Assembly (NCBI GenBank): GCA_036397395.1
Contig: DASWIZ010000007.1
Coordinates: 1-50,702, forward strand
DNA from: DASRUP01 sp036397395
GTDB lineage: Bacteria; Patescibacteriota; Minisyncoccia; Minisyncoccales; UBA10102
Direction of reading: 5' to 3'
DNA: 50,702 nt
Both the position numbers and the translations under genes were made by a program. Of the stretch, positions 1 through 8,190 are shown one piece after another. The notes beneath the pieces were generated by a model. The model was not told the origin of the DNA. It searched no databases and saw nothing but the letters and a program-made list of their open reading frames with translations. The stretch's first letter is position 1. Every line of letters begins with the position of its first letter.

Positions 1-49
1 ACTCGTTCTATGATCTGCTGCCTGACTTCTGGACGAATGATGGTTTGGG

Positions 50-709
50 GTGTGGACATACAAGTATGAAATGGTTACGTTTCTCTTCTTTCACCATACA
101 TTTCTTGTTACTCTACTGTCCAATATATGGGGTACCTGCCACTTCGAAAATCACATCTTCTGGAACGAATGGGGTAATGCCCATCCTGAGATCAGCCGAT
201 ACTTCAACAATGGCACACACCCAAACCAGTGGTTCTGCTACCTAGAAGCTGGCTGCGATACTGCGACAGGCGATAATGGATGGCGTAAAACCAATGGCCT
301 TCAAACTGAAAGGTATCAAGCCCTTGAACGCGCTAAAAACTCCAATGCAGAAGCGGCCTATCGATCTATCTCCGTGGGCGGGCCGCAAATCATGGGATTC
401 AACTATGGAGATCTCGATTACAACAATGCGACCGATATGTTCAATGCGTTCTCCCAAAACGAGTTCAATCAGGTTAAAGGTTTCTTCGATTACATGAAGA
501 ATCATACTACATGCAAAAGGAGACTGGATGATTCTCGGCTATGTCAGCTAGACAGTGAAGGCAACAAAATCTGGGCAACTCCCTTAGATTTCGCACATAC
601 TGGTCAAGAAGATTGGTACCAGCTTGCAGCCGTATACAATGGCGATGCCAACAAAGAAGCTTTGTACCAACAGAGATATCAACTAGCAAAGGAGATATTG
701 AACCCATAA
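50..709 (+). pseudogene. N-acetylmuramidase-like (DUF3380) C-terminal part, probably broken
   Basis: The readable part matches the N-acetylmuramidase family (peptidoglycan hydrolases, PF11860 type). FENHIFW lies near residue 33, followed by a YQALERA helix and the diagnostic GGPQIMGFNY motif, then a Q-rich FFDYM helix, all in family order. The family normally begins upstream with a VESGG-type active-site helix carrying the catalytic Glu. Here the stretch before FENHIFW is hydrophobic nonsense in this frame, and the frame is closed by stops just before the GTG at 50. Frame 3 is open from the window edge (SFYDLLPDFW) but ends at 248. I therefore see either a frameshift near position 140 or a decayed gene. 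The domain call is fairly sure; the intact/pseudogene status is not, because the 5' part lies outside the window. Confidence 0.6.
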
Positions 710-736
710 CAAAATAGCACATTCACGTAATACAAA

Positions 737-760
737 GAGCGGTGACGAAAGTCACCGCTC
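737..760. terminator. Bidirectional hairpin terminator
   Basis: A ten-base-pair stem, GAGCGGTGAC/GTCACCGCTC, has a GAAA tetraloop and is followed on the plus strand by a T-rich run. It sits between two convergent genes ending at 709 and 784, so it probably serves both. Confidence 0.75.
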
Positions 761-783
761 GTTTGTTTACACTTTTATACTTA

Positions 784-1437
784 CTATTTTTCTATGAACT
801 CAAAACTAGCGAGAAACTGATTAAATAATTCGTTGTCTCCTATTTCGTTTCTCACTAGGATTCCGAACTCCCTTGATGGATTCAAGAAAAATACATACTC
901 CGTTCCTTTTCTAGTCCAATCGTGATCTCGAACAATTTCAAAAGATCCAAATTGTACCGTTTGCTGCGGCTTATTCTGCGGATAAGAATCAATACTCTTC
1001 TCATAGAACTCCAATAAGTCTAAGTCCTGTCTGTTGTTGAACCTCGATACGGTGAAAGAAGGGTCTACGAAATACGGTACGTCGCATTCGGCTAATGCAT
1101 ACTCATTCTCTTGGCATTTTCGCATCAAAGCTTTTACTGTTTGTTCCAAGGCAACATTGTAAAATCTACCCCCATCATCGCTTACTGCCCATCCGAAAGG
1201 ATACTTCACCTCAAACCCCAACTCGTCGTTTCGATAGACTTGCCAGTCTTTGGGAATTTCTGGGACAGTAATGATTTGAGGGGTTGGTGTCGGGGTAGGG
1301 GATGGACTTGGGTTTGGCGTCGCCTGTGGTTCTGGATTTTGGTTCATCTGGCTGAATACGAAAGCTCCGCCGATTACCAGGACGATTGCCGCCACGGAAA
1401 AAGGGAGTATGTATTTTCCAGAAAGCATGTTGTTCAT
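784..1437 (-). CDS. Membrane-anchored protein with Pro/Thr linker and PsbP-like domain
   Basis: About 217 residues from the MNNMLSGK start; a longer version from 1500 adds an unconvincing cysteine-containing leader. A single N-terminal membrane segment (IVLVIGGAFVF) is followed by a proline/threonine/serine linker of about 20 residues. The extracytoplasmic domain opens with DWQVYRNDELGFEVKYPFGW, a motif that recurs twice in the protein at 46515-48020, so the two are distant paralogs. Such anchored domains resemble the PsbP/Mog1-like fold seen in many secreted proteins, but no ligand or enzymatic function can be read from sequence. No Shine-Dalgarno is visible before either candidate start. 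Confidence 0.7.
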   Translation of the reverse strand: MNNMLSGKYILPFSVAAIVLVIGGAFVFSQMNQNPEPQATPNPSPSPTPTPTPQIITVPEIPKDWQVYRNDELGFEVKYPFGWAVSDDGGRFYNVALEQTVKALMRKCQENEYALAECDVPYFVDPSFTVSRFNNRQDLDLLEFYEKSIDSYPQNKPQQTVQFGSFEIVRDHDWTRKGTEYVFFLNPSREFGILVRNEIGDNELFNQFLASFEFIEK

Positions 1438-1617
1438 TGGGTTTATGGTACAAGCTAGAACAAAAATAGTCAAACATCTTAAACAAACGTTGTAGGTCAA
1501 TAACCCCCGCGATCGCTTGAGTTATTGACATGGGGTACTTTGTACAGCCGACCGCACTTACAAGGTACCCCAACATAAAAAGCTGGAAAAATTTACCTTT
1601 TTTGATAGAGTAGATAA

Positions 1618-2733
1618 ATGAGTAACGTACAGAAAATTGTGGTGTTGTTTGTTGGCTGGATGGTTATTGTTAACTTGTTTGCTCTTTTCGCCTTAAACCG
1701 TTTTACACTTGAACCAGACACCGCGTACTTTTGGATTAACCCCAACGAAGTACAACAAGAGCAAACCTGGAATATTGCTTCTTTGCACTCGCGATGGGAC
1801 TCGTACTGGTATGTGGATATCGCAGAACACGGATATTATTTACGGCAAGACACTGCCTTGGCGAATGTCGTATTCTTTCCGCTGTACCCGTTGCTTATGG
1901 CTATTATAGGTTTTATACTTCTGGGAAACTATGTACTGGCTGGCTGGATTTTAAGCTCCGCTTTTCTTTTTCTCGCGCTTTTATACCTGTATAAACTTAC
2001 AAAAGAATTTCATCCCGACGTTGACCCACATCTTCCGCTAGTACTTTTGCTGATATTCCCCACGGCATTTTTTCTTAATGCCGTATACACAGAATCTTTA
2101 TTTTTGTTTCTTTCTGTAGCTGCCATTTATTACGCAAAGAAAAAGAAAAACCTTTCAACCGGTACGGCAGCTTTCCTTGCGTCTCTTACCAGAGTAACCG
2201 GAGTGCTTTTGGTTTTTCCTTTAATATTTGAGTATCTTCGCCATAAAAATCTTTCTTTCAAATTACTTTTTAATACCCGAGTTCTTCCAGTATTAATTCC
2301 AATCGTTGGACTATTTGGTTTCTTTTTATACCACGCAATCGCATTTGCAGATCCCATCCTATTTTTTCGAGTTGAAGCTGCGTGGGGAAGAATATTTTCG
2401 CCCAATATAGACCATTTGATGTTCAGTACGCATCCATCGATAGTTCACTTTGGACTTGATGTATTATTCCTATGTATTGCGGTTGCCTGCACAATTGCTG
2501 TGTTTAAAAAGTTTGGCAAAACATACGGAAGCTACATGGCAGCTACGCTTTTTGTTGCCCTGGTAACGGGCACGCTTATGAGTATCGGAAGATACATTCT
2601 TGTATTATTTCCTATGTACATTCTTATTGCTTCGATCTCCAACATATACTTTCGCTATACGTGGATGTTCGTATCTATTTTGCTTTTTGCCGTTACCACA
2701 ATTCTTTTCGTCAATAACTATTGGGCAGGATAA
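1618..2733 (+). CDS. PIG-V-like GT-C mannosyltransferase
   Basis: A 371-residue polytopic membrane protein of the GT-C superfamily. After TM1, an extracytoplasmic loop contains HSRWDSYWY and IAEHGYY, the hallmark region of the PIG-V/GPI mannosyltransferase-II-like family (PF04188), whose bacterial members use polyprenyl-phosphate sugars to glycosylate lipids or surface proteins. About eight to ten hydrophobic segments follow, with a lysine-rich cytoplasmic loop (AKKKKNL) near residue 150. The sugar and acceptor cannot be inferred. It is monocistronic, and a GATAGA/TAGAGT stretch lies a few bases upstream of the ATG with no Shine-Dalgarno. Surface glycosylation would fit the many secreted proteins nearby. 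Confidence 0.75.
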   Translation: MSNVQKIVVLFVGWMVIVNLFALFALNRFTLEPDTAYFWINPNEVQQEQTWNIASLHSRWDSYWYVDIAEHGYYLRQDTALANVVFFPLYPLLMAIIGFILLGNYVLAGWILSSAFLFLALLYLYKLTKEFHPDVDPHLPLVLLLIFPTAFFLNAVYTESLFLFLSVAAIYYAKKKKNLSTGTAAFLASLTRVTGVLLVFPLIFEYLRHKNLSFKLLFNTRVLPVLIPIVGLFGFFLYHAIAFADPILFFRVEAAWGRIFSPNIDHLMFSTHPSIVHFGLDVLFLCIAVACTIAVFKKFGKTYGSYMAATLFVALVTGTLMSIGRYILVLFPMYILIASISNIYFRYTWMFVSILLFAVTTILFVNNYWAG

Positions 2734-2784
2734 ACGGGTACGGGTATAGTAAACCAAATGGAACAAGGTAAAATGAGTTACCTC

Positions 2785-2812
2785 TTGCAAAATTGGAATA
2801 GTTTGATATACT
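2785..2812 (+). promoter_or_regulatory. rpmB promoter, predicted leaderless start
   Basis: TTGCAA (2785-2790), a 16-nt spacer and TATACT (2807-2812) are followed after only 7 nt by the ATG of rpmB, leaving no room for a ribosome binding site. Confidence 0.7.
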
Positions 2813-2819
2813 TTGGTTT

Positions 2820-3002
2820 ATGGCACAAGAATGCGCGATTTGCGGAAAAACAAAAAATGTTGCTTGGCGATTGGTAAAACTTCGCGGAAAGTATAACCCC
2901 ACTGCAAAACATAAACAGAAGCCAAATCTTCAATGGCTGGCTTTACCTGGGGGAGGACGCGTAAAAGCCTGCACCAAGTGCATGAAAACCGCAACAAAGT
3001 AA
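2820..3002 (+). CDS. rpmB: 50S ribosomal protein bL28
   Basis: A 60-residue protein with the bL28 signature: N-terminal CAICGK zinc-ribbon half, central KPNLQ motif, and C-terminal VKACTKCMK zinc-ribbon half. All four cysteines are kept, so this is the zinc-binding C+ form. Length matches the family (about 60-75 residues). It sits in the large subunit near the E site. The gene stands alone with its own promoter and a hairpin terminator, and tRNA-Pro follows 38 bp downstream. The predicted transcript is leaderless (see promoter entry). Confidence 0.93.
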   Translation: MAQECAICGKTKNVAWRLVKLRGKYNPTAKHKQKPNLQWLALPGGGRVKACTKCMKTATK

Positions 3003-3008
3003 CATTGG

Positions 3009-3036
3009 AAAAGCCCGCCCCCTAGCGGGCTTTTCT
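3009..3036 (+). terminator. rpmB terminator
   Basis: AAGCCCGC (3011-3018) pairs with GCGGGCTT (3025-3032), followed by TTTTCTTT. It lies 7 bp after the rpmB stop and ends 5 bp before the tRNA, so the tRNA is probably made by read-through or from a promoter inside rpmB. Confidence 0.8.
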
Positions 3037-3040
3037 TTAA

Positions 3041-3114
3041 CGGGCTGTAGTATACCGGTAGTACGCGTCCATGGGGTGGATGTAGACTGGGTCCGATTCC
3101 CAGCAGCCCGACCA
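3041..3114 (+). tRNA. tRNA-Pro (anticodon GGG), CCA encoded
   Basis: All four arms fold: acceptor CGGGCTG/CAGCCCG with the C1-G72 pair typical of bacterial tRNA-Pro, a four-pair D stem with a GG-containing loop, an anticodon stem of five pairs around loop ATGGGGT (anticodon GGG), a four-base variable loop, and a five-pair T stem CTGGG/CCCAG. Discriminator A and CCA are encoded (3111-3114). The T loop reads TCCGATT, so position 55 is C instead of the nearly universal T. Confidence 0.93.
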
Positions 3115-3116
3115 TC

Positions 3117-3151
3117 AAACCAAAACCCGCCGTTAAGGCGGGTTTTGGTTT
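3117..3151. terminator. Bidirectional terminator between tRNA-Pro and HU
   Basis: A perfect 15-bp stem (3117-3131 with 3137-3151) with loop GTTAA; the arm ends give T-rich tails on both strands. It serves the plus-strand tRNA and the convergent HU gene. Confidence 0.85.
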
Positions 3152-3165
3152 CAAAGTTTCCTTTG

Positions 3166-3441
3166 TTACTTTCTTACCGCGTCTTTCAAGCTTTTTCCTG
3201 CTTTAAATTTTGGCACGGTGGTTGCCGCGATTTTAATTTTCGCTCCCGTAGCCGGATTCCTTCCTTCTCTCGCGGAACGCTTTGATGTTTGGAATGTTCC
3301 AAACCCGGTAAGCGCTACCGTCTTCCCTTTTTTCAAGGAATCGGTAATGCCCTCGAGAATCGCGTCTAAAGCTTCTCTGGCCTGTGTCTTGGTAATCTTT
3401 GCCCTGGAAGCCATAGCTTCCAAAAGTTGTTCTTTATTCAT
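3166..3441 (-). CDS. hup: HU-family DNA-binding protein
   Basis: A 91-residue nucleoid protein. MNKEQLLEAMASRAKITK begins the N-terminal helices, GFGTFQTSKRSAREGRNPATG is the conserved beta arm with the minor-groove proline, and PKFKAGKSLKDAV ends the family. It bends and compacts DNA as a dimer. The start at 3441 is chosen because a consensus-like promoter (TTGTGC, 18-nt spacer, TATACT) ends 7 nt before this ATG; the longer reading from 3465 would start upstream of the -10 box. The same TATACT-N7-ATG arrangement is found at rpmB, so the mRNA is probably leaderless. Confidence 0.93.
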   Translation of the reverse strand: MNKEQLLEAMASRAKITKTQAREALDAILEGITDSLKKGKTVALTGFGTFQTSKRSAREGRNPATGAKIKIAATTVPKFKAGKSLKDAVRK

Positions 3442-3448
3442 ATCGTTA

Positions 3449-3478
3449 AGTATACACGAAACCAAGGAATACGCACAA
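3449..3478 (-). promoter_or_regulatory. HU promoter, predicted leaderless start
   Basis: Minus strand TTGTGC (3473-3478), 18-nt spacer, TATACT (3449-3454), 7 nt to ATG at 3441. Confidence 0.7.
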
Positions 3479-3496
3479 GTAACTTATGCACAGGGG

Positions 3497-4180
3497 TTAT
3501 TTCCAAGCTACGCGCTCTTGAAGGTCCTGGCGCTGCTGGTCCAAAGCTTGCTGGCCCTGCGGCTCTTGTTGTGGAGTATTCGGTGAAACAGGAGCGGCGC
3601 CTGGCGCTTTTCTTCTATCTCTGGAAGTAACGCGCCGTACCAGCACGAAAATCGCCAGCACCGCGAGAATCAGCACGGTTACCAGTTCCGGAGCCCCTAA
3701 ATTCCCCATAGCGTTTCGGATCCCGGCAAAAAATCCCCGGTCTTCGTTATCATCGCTTGATCCCACAATAGGCGCCGGCAACTCATCTAATTCATTGGAA
3801 ACCTCGGCTTGCGCGACAGGAGCTGACGCCGCTTCCTGAATAACCGTACTTTCACCGGTTTCTATCGCGACAGGAGGCAAAGAAGCAACACCCGACCCTT
3901 GCGCGGCAACAAGCGCTTCTACCTGCCGCTGTAGGGCCAGTGCCTGCTGTTCTAAGACATACTTGCTTACCCGCAGCGATAACCGGTTTACTTCAGCTTC
4001 AATTTCAACTAACTGCTGGGAAATCGCTTGCAACACAACCGCTTGCTCTTCCACAGAAACTGAATCTACTGAAACTTGCACACCGCCCTCCTCCATGCTT
4101 TGGGCAAAAGCGCTTGTCCCAGTTACCAAACTGGCAACAAGAGCCAGGCTAAAAATTCCTAAAAACATTCGTTTTTCCAT
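3497..4180 (-). CDS. Secreted coiled-coil protein with C-terminal membrane anchor
   Basis: 227 residues, function not recognised. A signal peptide (LGIFSLALVASLVTGTSAFAQ) is followed by a Val/Glu/Gln-rich region of about 75 residues with heptad-like spacing that should form a coiled coil, then a Ser/Ala/Glu linker, an amphipathic GFFAGIRNAMG segment, one transmembrane helix (LVTVLILAVLAIFVLV) and a basic, Gln/Pro-rich cytoplasmic tail. This predicts a rod projecting outward, anchored at the C terminus. AAGGA lies 3 nt before the first ATG; a second Met four codons on is also possible. It sits downstream of the SipW/TasA operon and may belong to the same surface programme. Confidence 0.65.
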   Translation of the reverse strand: MEKRMFLGIFSLALVASLVTGTSAFAQSMEEGGVQVSVDSVSVEEQAVVLQAISQQLVEIEAEVNRLSLRVSKYVLEQQALALQRQVEALVAAQGSGVASLPPVAIETGESTVIQEAASAPVAQAEVSNELDELPAPIVGSSDDNEDRGFFAGIRNAMGNLGAPELVTVLILAVLAIFVLVRRVTSRDRRKAPGAAPVSPNTPQQEPQGQQALDQQRQDLQERVAWK

Positions 4181-4303
4181 ATGTCCTTATTATTACGCAA
4201 TCAATTATTATTTACTTTGACCTTTTTTTATGTGAAAGAACAAATACAATCAATGATTGTCTATACCTTCTGTGTAGCACGTCTGTGAAGAAATGCAAGT
4301 GTT

Positions 4304-5419
4304 TTATTGCACATATTCCTCATCTGGTAGGACATTCTCTGCTGTCCCATCTAGATCTGCGTCCTCTTGCTCTGGATTTTCTTCCTGAACAAGCTCCTCA
4401 TTCGGCAAATCTTGTCCTACCCCCTCTTCATCCTCAACAACAGCCTGCTTATAGTTATCCACAGCCTCTCCTTGCTCCTCCGTAGCCTCTGGCGAAAGGA
4501 GGTCTTCGTATTCATCTTCGTGATCATCCCTATCGTCGGGCTTTTCACCCTTTTCTCCTTTCTCGCCGGGTTTGTCTCCTTTATCTCCCTTGCCGCATTT
4601 ATCTCCTTTCTCCCCTTTTTCACCAGGTTTATCCCCCTTGCTTGGCCTGTCGTCCTTATCTTCCTTGTGTTCTCCATACGCGTAGTGATCGTCTTCCTCA
4701 TCTTCGTCTTCTTCGCATTTGTCGTCATCCGGTTCTGTTTCTTTTGCCGTAACCAAACTGGAAATGCGTTCTACGTCGTGAAATCCGGAAAACAACAAAG
4801 GAAAGGGCATTTGCCAGCCCGAGAATACAAAATCAAACGCGCATTCCCCTTTTATATCCTGGTTCTGCAGCTTTACCGCAAAATCCCAGTCTTCTCCGCC
4901 AGATGGCGAATCAAAACCAAAATCTCCGGCCTCAAAATTCATAAGCGGCCCGGAAAATTTTTCAGTGCCCTTTACGTTAGCCTCTAATAACAAAAACTGG
5001 CATAACTCGCCCGCAAAGTTTTCCGCGTGCGACCGATAGTGAAACGGAATGCTGTTTATGTCCACCACCGATATCTGGCGCGCGGCATGCTGGTGTTTGG
5101 AAACTTTAGGCTCAAAGTCGCCCGGCGACTCTAACTCAAAATCAAGCAGGGAAGCTGCAAGCAAGTTCCCGCCCGAAGTTTCCCCATCGGAAAAATACGC
5201 CACCGTGCGGGGAATCGACGACACCCCGGTCCACACAATGCCGACAACAAGCAGCAACACCGCGATTTTTCCAAACGCGTGGCTGGATTTTTTGTTTTTG
5301 CATACCACCGGCCGCGGCGCCTGGTAACTTAATTTATCAAAGTCAAGCAAATAAGGAAGAACGCTGTCCTTTTGTGTCTTGTTTGTATGTGGTTGTCTGC
5401 AGTTAACTAGTCGGGACAT
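4304..5419 (-). CDS. SipW-dependent camelysin/TasA-like protein with collagen-like Gly-X-X tract
   Basis: 371 residues. After a basic N-terminus and a hydrophobic segment (IAVLLLVVGIVWTGVSS) comes TVAYFSDGETSGGNLLAASLLDFEL, the processing region and first strand of TasA/camelysin-type SipW substrates (PF12389 type). A beta-rich domain follows to about residue 230. The C-terminal third is highly charged: an acidic segment, then about 45 residues of GDK/GEK triplets in collagen-like Gly-X-Y register (GEKGEKGDK), then a Glu/Asp-rich tail without a membrane anchor. Its start overlaps the end of the signal peptidase gene by 17 nt, so the two are translationally coupled, fitting enzyme plus substrate. 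A structural fibre or matrix role is inferred from the family. Confidence 0.75.
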   Translation of the reverse strand: MSRLVNCRQPHTNKTQKDSVLPYLLDFDKLSYQAPRPVVCKNKKSSHAFGKIAVLLLVVGIVWTGVSSIPRTVAYFSDGETSGGNLLAASLLDFELESPGDFEPKVSKHQHAARQISVVDINSIPFHYRSHAENFAGELCQFLLLEANVKGTEKFSGPLMNFEAGDFGFDSPSGGEDWDFAVKLQNQDIKGECAFDFVFSGWQMPFPLLFSGFHDVERISSLVTAKETEPDDDKCEEDEDEEDDHYAYGEHKEDKDDRPSKGDKPGEKGEKGDKCGKGDKGDKPGEKGEKGEKPDDRDDHEDEYEDLLSPEATEEQGEAVDNYKQAVVEDEEGVGQDLPNEELVQEENPEQEDADLDGTAENVLPDEEYVQ

Positions 5420-5942
5420 TTTTCTGTTTTTTCTCTTTTACCAATCGTTTTGCTTCCACAAAAATTTTCCGCAGTTCATCGCCAATAATTATGGCTGCCG
5501 GCACCCCAATAATAAGCGCGAATCCCAAAGGCTGCCGGGCAAAATCAAGCACAAACCCAAAATACGGAATACTAAACAACACCTTGCCCAGCACGTCCTT
5601 TCTGGCGGTTGTGTTGGGGTCTTGGTTTTCGTTCGCGTCGCCTTTGGTGGTGTACACGGCGCCCGATCCCTGGCCCTCTATACTTGCCACACGGTGTGTA
5701 ATAGGAGCTTTGGTGCGGCTTACCGGGCCAAACGTAACAACGTCGCCAACGTCATAGTCTGCGGCAGGCCGTATAACCACCACCGACCCTGTTTGAATAT
5801 TCGGCTCCATGGAACCGGACTGCACCACCAGCATTTGGAAATTCCCTGGAATAGGAAATAGCGTGGACAGAATAGCCAAAACCAGCACGCCCAAAAACCC
5901 CAAAAACGTATAATATGCAGTTTTCCCCACTATTTTCAGCAT
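5403..5942 (-). CDS. sipW: SipW-type (ER-type) signal peptidase I
   Basis: 179 residues with an N-terminal membrane helix, the catalytic serine motif SGSMEP (Ser44), the THRV histidine (His83) replacing the lysine of bacterial-type SPases, the Asp motif KGDANENQD (Asp102/Asp108), and a second C-terminal membrane helix (LIIGVPAAIII). The Ser-His-Asp arrangement marks the ER/archaeal/SipW class, which processes TasA and camelysin-type precursors. Two TasA-like genes lie upstream and one substrate-like gene overlaps its 3' end, which fits this substrate range. A perfect 25-nt palindrome lies 16 bp upstream of the ATG. Confidence 0.9.
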   Translation of the reverse strand: MLKIVGKTAYYTFLGFLGVLVLAILSTLFPIPGNFQMLVVQSGSMEPNIQTGSVVVIRPAADYDVGDVVTFGPVSRTKAPITHRVASIEGQGSGAVYTTKGDANENQDPNTTARKDVLGKVLFSIPYFGFVLDFARQPLGFALIIGVPAAIIIGDELRKIFVEAKRLVKEKKQKNVPTS

Positions 5943-5958
5943 ATATGCTTGTAAAACC

Positions 5959-5983
5959 TTGTGTGAAACCTGGTTTCACACAA
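5959..5983. promoter_or_regulatory. Perfect palindrome before sipW
   Basis: TTGTGTGAAACC, one spacer base, GGTTTCACACAA. It sits between the second tasA-like gene and sipW. It could be an operator for an internal promoter or an RNA hairpin that sets the sipW level relative to its substrates; there is no T-tract for a terminator. Confidence 0.6.
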
Positions 5984-6014
5984 CCCGTTCGGTTATTTTT
6001 GAGTCCCTTCTTCC

Positions 6015-6051
6015 CCCCACCATCCTAACCACGCATGGAAGGATGATGGGG
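6015..6051 (-). other. Intra-operon RNA hairpin after the tasA-like gene
   Basis: Twelve pairs with a 13-nt loop. On the plus strand one position is a C-A mismatch; on the minus strand, which is transcribed, it is a G-U pair, so the RNA stem is complete. No T-tract follows. Likely a 3' stabiliser or partial attenuator between tasA-like and sipW. Confidence 0.55.
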
Positions 6052-6084
6052 CGTGAAGAGATTCAGAGTTAAAGCGCTTCAGCC

Positions 6085-7242
6085 TTACTCTTCAACGTTG
6101 GTGACAGTGCACACGACATTATCTCCAAGACTAAGCGTAACCTGCCCAGATGCATCGCACGCGCCTCCGAATGTTGTCGTGAATGTCGCACCGCCAACAT
6201 CGCCAATAATGGTTTCAGAAACTGTATAGTCGCCAACGGGAAGATTCATAACGGGAACTTCGTCGGCAACAACCTGATCACCGCCTGGGCCAGTAATGTG
6301 AAGTTCAAAGTCGCTCACGTCAATTCCGCCTGACGAAACAGTCAGTATTTTGTTCACCGTAAGGGTTGGGAGCGGCTCTTCAACAGGATTGCAGAGAAAC
6401 TCTTCATTGTGCCGCGCCTGAACGGGGGAAAACAGAATGTTCAGCTCAACACCGTCGGTTTGGTATTCGTTTCCAATGGAAGCGCCGTCGCAATTCACTC
6501 CTGGATCCACCGAGGGGCTCTCCCCCTGGTTATTGGCGACCGGAGCTAACGTCAGCGTCCCAAGACACCACGCCTTTGCGATGTAGACGGTTTCATCTCC
6601 CGGAATAGGCCCGTCTTCACCCCAGACATTGTTTTCGGAGTCAGCAAGCGCAACCGGGAATGTATTGTCGAGTTCTGCAAGACTCACTACCCCCTCGGTA
6701 ATCGGACTCTCGCCTTCTTCATAGACATTGTCGCCGTCATCTGCCCACCAAAAGAACTCTAAACCTTGCGCCAACTCACCGTCCCACGGATCTTCCGGAT
6801 CTTCGAGATCGTCACCGCTCTCAAGTTCCGGCTCATTTGACGAGATATCGTCGTTCGACGTAAGCGTTAAGTCCATGCACACATACGCGTCATTCGTACC
6901 CACATGAATGGATATGGTATCTTCTCCTTCGTCACCTGGCTTTAAGTCGTTAAAGTCAAAGAACAGCAACCCTTCCAAGTCAGACAGCTCGAACGAAGTC
7001 GTACAGGCTGTTCCCGGAACCGGATACGGCGCTTCACCCCGCCATTCCCAGACATCATCGCCCACCTCGACACAACGATTGCCATTGTAGTAGGAATCGT
7101 TATCGATTTTTAAATCGATAGCGCCGGCACTAAACGTATTCCCACTGGAAGTTTCCGTGTCAGACAAGAATGCTCCCGTCGCTCCCCCAACTGCAGCTCC
7201 TATGCTCACCACTATTGCTAGACTAGTTAGTATCTTTTTCAT
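6085..7242 (-). CDS. TasA/camelysin-like SipW substrate with C-terminal prealbumin-like domain
   Basis: 385 residues. The N-terminus MKKILTSLAIVVSIGAAV, then GGATGAFLSDTETSSGNTFSAGAIDL, is the classic SipW signal peptide plus first strand. The middle holds a long acidic, Asp/Asn-rich beta domain with paired cysteines, including DLEGLLFFDFNDLKPGDEGE, which recurs almost unchanged in the neighbour at 7264. A separate C-terminal domain from about residue 295 (LTVNKILTVSSGG through VVCTVTNVEE) resembles Cna-B/prealbumin-like beta sandwiches. It is second in the operon, 21 nt after the paralog and followed by sipW. TasA proteins form extracellular fibres; that role is inferred here. Confidence 0.82.
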   Translation of the reverse strand: MKKILTSLAIVVSIGAAVGGATGAFLSDTETSSGNTFSAGAIDLKIDNDSYYNGNRCVEVGDDVWEWRGEAPYPVPGTACTTSFELSDLEGLLFFDFNDLKPGDEGEDTISIHVGTNDAYVCMDLTLTSNDDISSNEPELESGDDLEDPEDPWDGELAQGLEFFWWADDGDNVYEEGESPITEGVVSLAELDNTFPVALADSENNVWGEDGPIPGDETVYIAKAWCLGTLTLAPVANNQGESPSVDPGVNCDGASIGNEYQTDGVELNILFSPVQARHNEEFLCNPVEEPLPTLTVNKILTVSSGGIDVSDFELHITGPGGDQVVADEVPVMNLPVGDYTVSETIIGDVGGATFTTTFGGACDASGQVTLSLGDNVVCTVTNVEE

Positions 7243-7263
7243 GCAAGAACAAAGTCAATCAGA

Positions 7264-8142
7264 TTAAATCGGCGCTACGCACTGGAAGCTATCGTTGTTT
7301 CGCGACTGAATTGCTCGGAAAGCAATATCCATGGTCGAGCTGTCAGTTTGCGAGGCATTGTTGACTAATGTGCCATCGCAATCAAACCCACCATCAACGG
7401 TCGGATCTTGGCCTTCGCCAGCTGGAACTGGGCGTGGAGTGATTTCTCCATAGCAAAATCCTTTCCCAATGAAAAACCTATCGCCACCAGGAACGGGAAT
7501 ATCGCCAAGCGCAGCATTGCCGGAAGTATCCGCTATGGCAACCGTGGCAGTATTGCCTACACCAAGATCCCCCAGTATGCCAGCGGGCGCCAGAAGTTTT
7601 TCATCATTTTCCAAAACGTTATCGCCATCATCTACCCACCAAATAAAGTTCAACTCTTGTGCAAGGTCTCCATTTAAGTTGGGATCTCCAACGCCACAGG
7701 CAATGCCATCGGCCGCCAAGTCATCGGGATCTTCAGGCTCTGTACAAGTATTGTCGGCATTGCTTGCGAGTGTTACGTCGGCACAAACCCAAGCATCGTT
7801 ACTGCCAACATGAAAACTGATCGTGTCTTCTTCCCAGTCACCCGGCTTTAGATCGTTGAAGTCAAAGAACAGTTCATTTTCCAGATCTTTCAACTCCCAG
7901 TTACAACCACACTCGTTTCCCGGTTCTCTATTACCACCCCAATAGCTAATTCCGGATGCTGTGTCTAAAACACATGCGTTACCGTTGTAGTAACACGTGT
8001 TGTCGATTTGCAGGTCAATTTCTCCTGCCGTAAAGGTGTTACCCCTCGAAACTTCCTCGTCGCTGAAGAAGGCTCCCGTTGCGCCAGCAACAATTGCGCC
8101 CACAGCGACAATAACGCTTAAACTAACTAAGATTTTCTTCAT
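7264..8142 (-). CDS. TasA/camelysin-like SipW substrate
   Basis: 292 residues from the MKKILVSLSV start; a TTG two codons upstream is less likely. The signal peptide ends in GATGAFFSDEEVSRGNTF, matching the SipW-processed family. The mature domain is acidic and Asn-rich with several cysteines and shares CYYNGN, ELFFDFNDLKPGDWEEDTIS and WWVDDGDN with the downstream paralog, but lacks that protein's C-terminal beta-sandwich. First gene of a tasA-tasA-sipW-substrate operon. No Shine-Dalgarno is seen; a weak promoter candidate about 280 bp upstream would give a long leader containing a strong hairpin. Confidence 0.82.
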   Translation of the reverse strand: MKKILVSLSVIVAVGAIVAGATGAFFSDEEVSRGNTFTAGEIDLQIDNTCYYNGNACVLDTASGISYWGGNREPGNECGCNWELKDLENELFFDFNDLKPGDWEEDTISFHVGSNDAWVCADVTLASNADNTCTEPEDPDDLAADGIACGVGDPNLNGDLAQELNFIWWVDDGDNVLENDEKLLAPAGILGDLGVGNTATVAIADTSGNAALGDIPVPGGDRFFIGKGFCYGEITPRPVPAGEGQDPTVDGGFDCDGTLVNNASQTDSSTMDIAFRAIQSRNNDSFQCVAPI

Positions 8143-8167
8143 AGTCAATAAATAATTACCTTATTAT

Positions 8168-8190
8168 GTAGTAAGGCTAAGCCTTACTAC
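8168..8190. repeat. Solo copy of palindrome family A (GTAGTAAGGCT-A-AGCCTTACTAC)
   Basis: Perfect 11+1+11 palindrome, 26 bp upstream of the first tasA-like ATG. The core also occurs at 42727-42741, 43089-43109 and 43846-43866, where the last two flank an intact Y1 transposase gene 35 kb away. Interpreted as a REP-like element. Confidence 0.75.
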
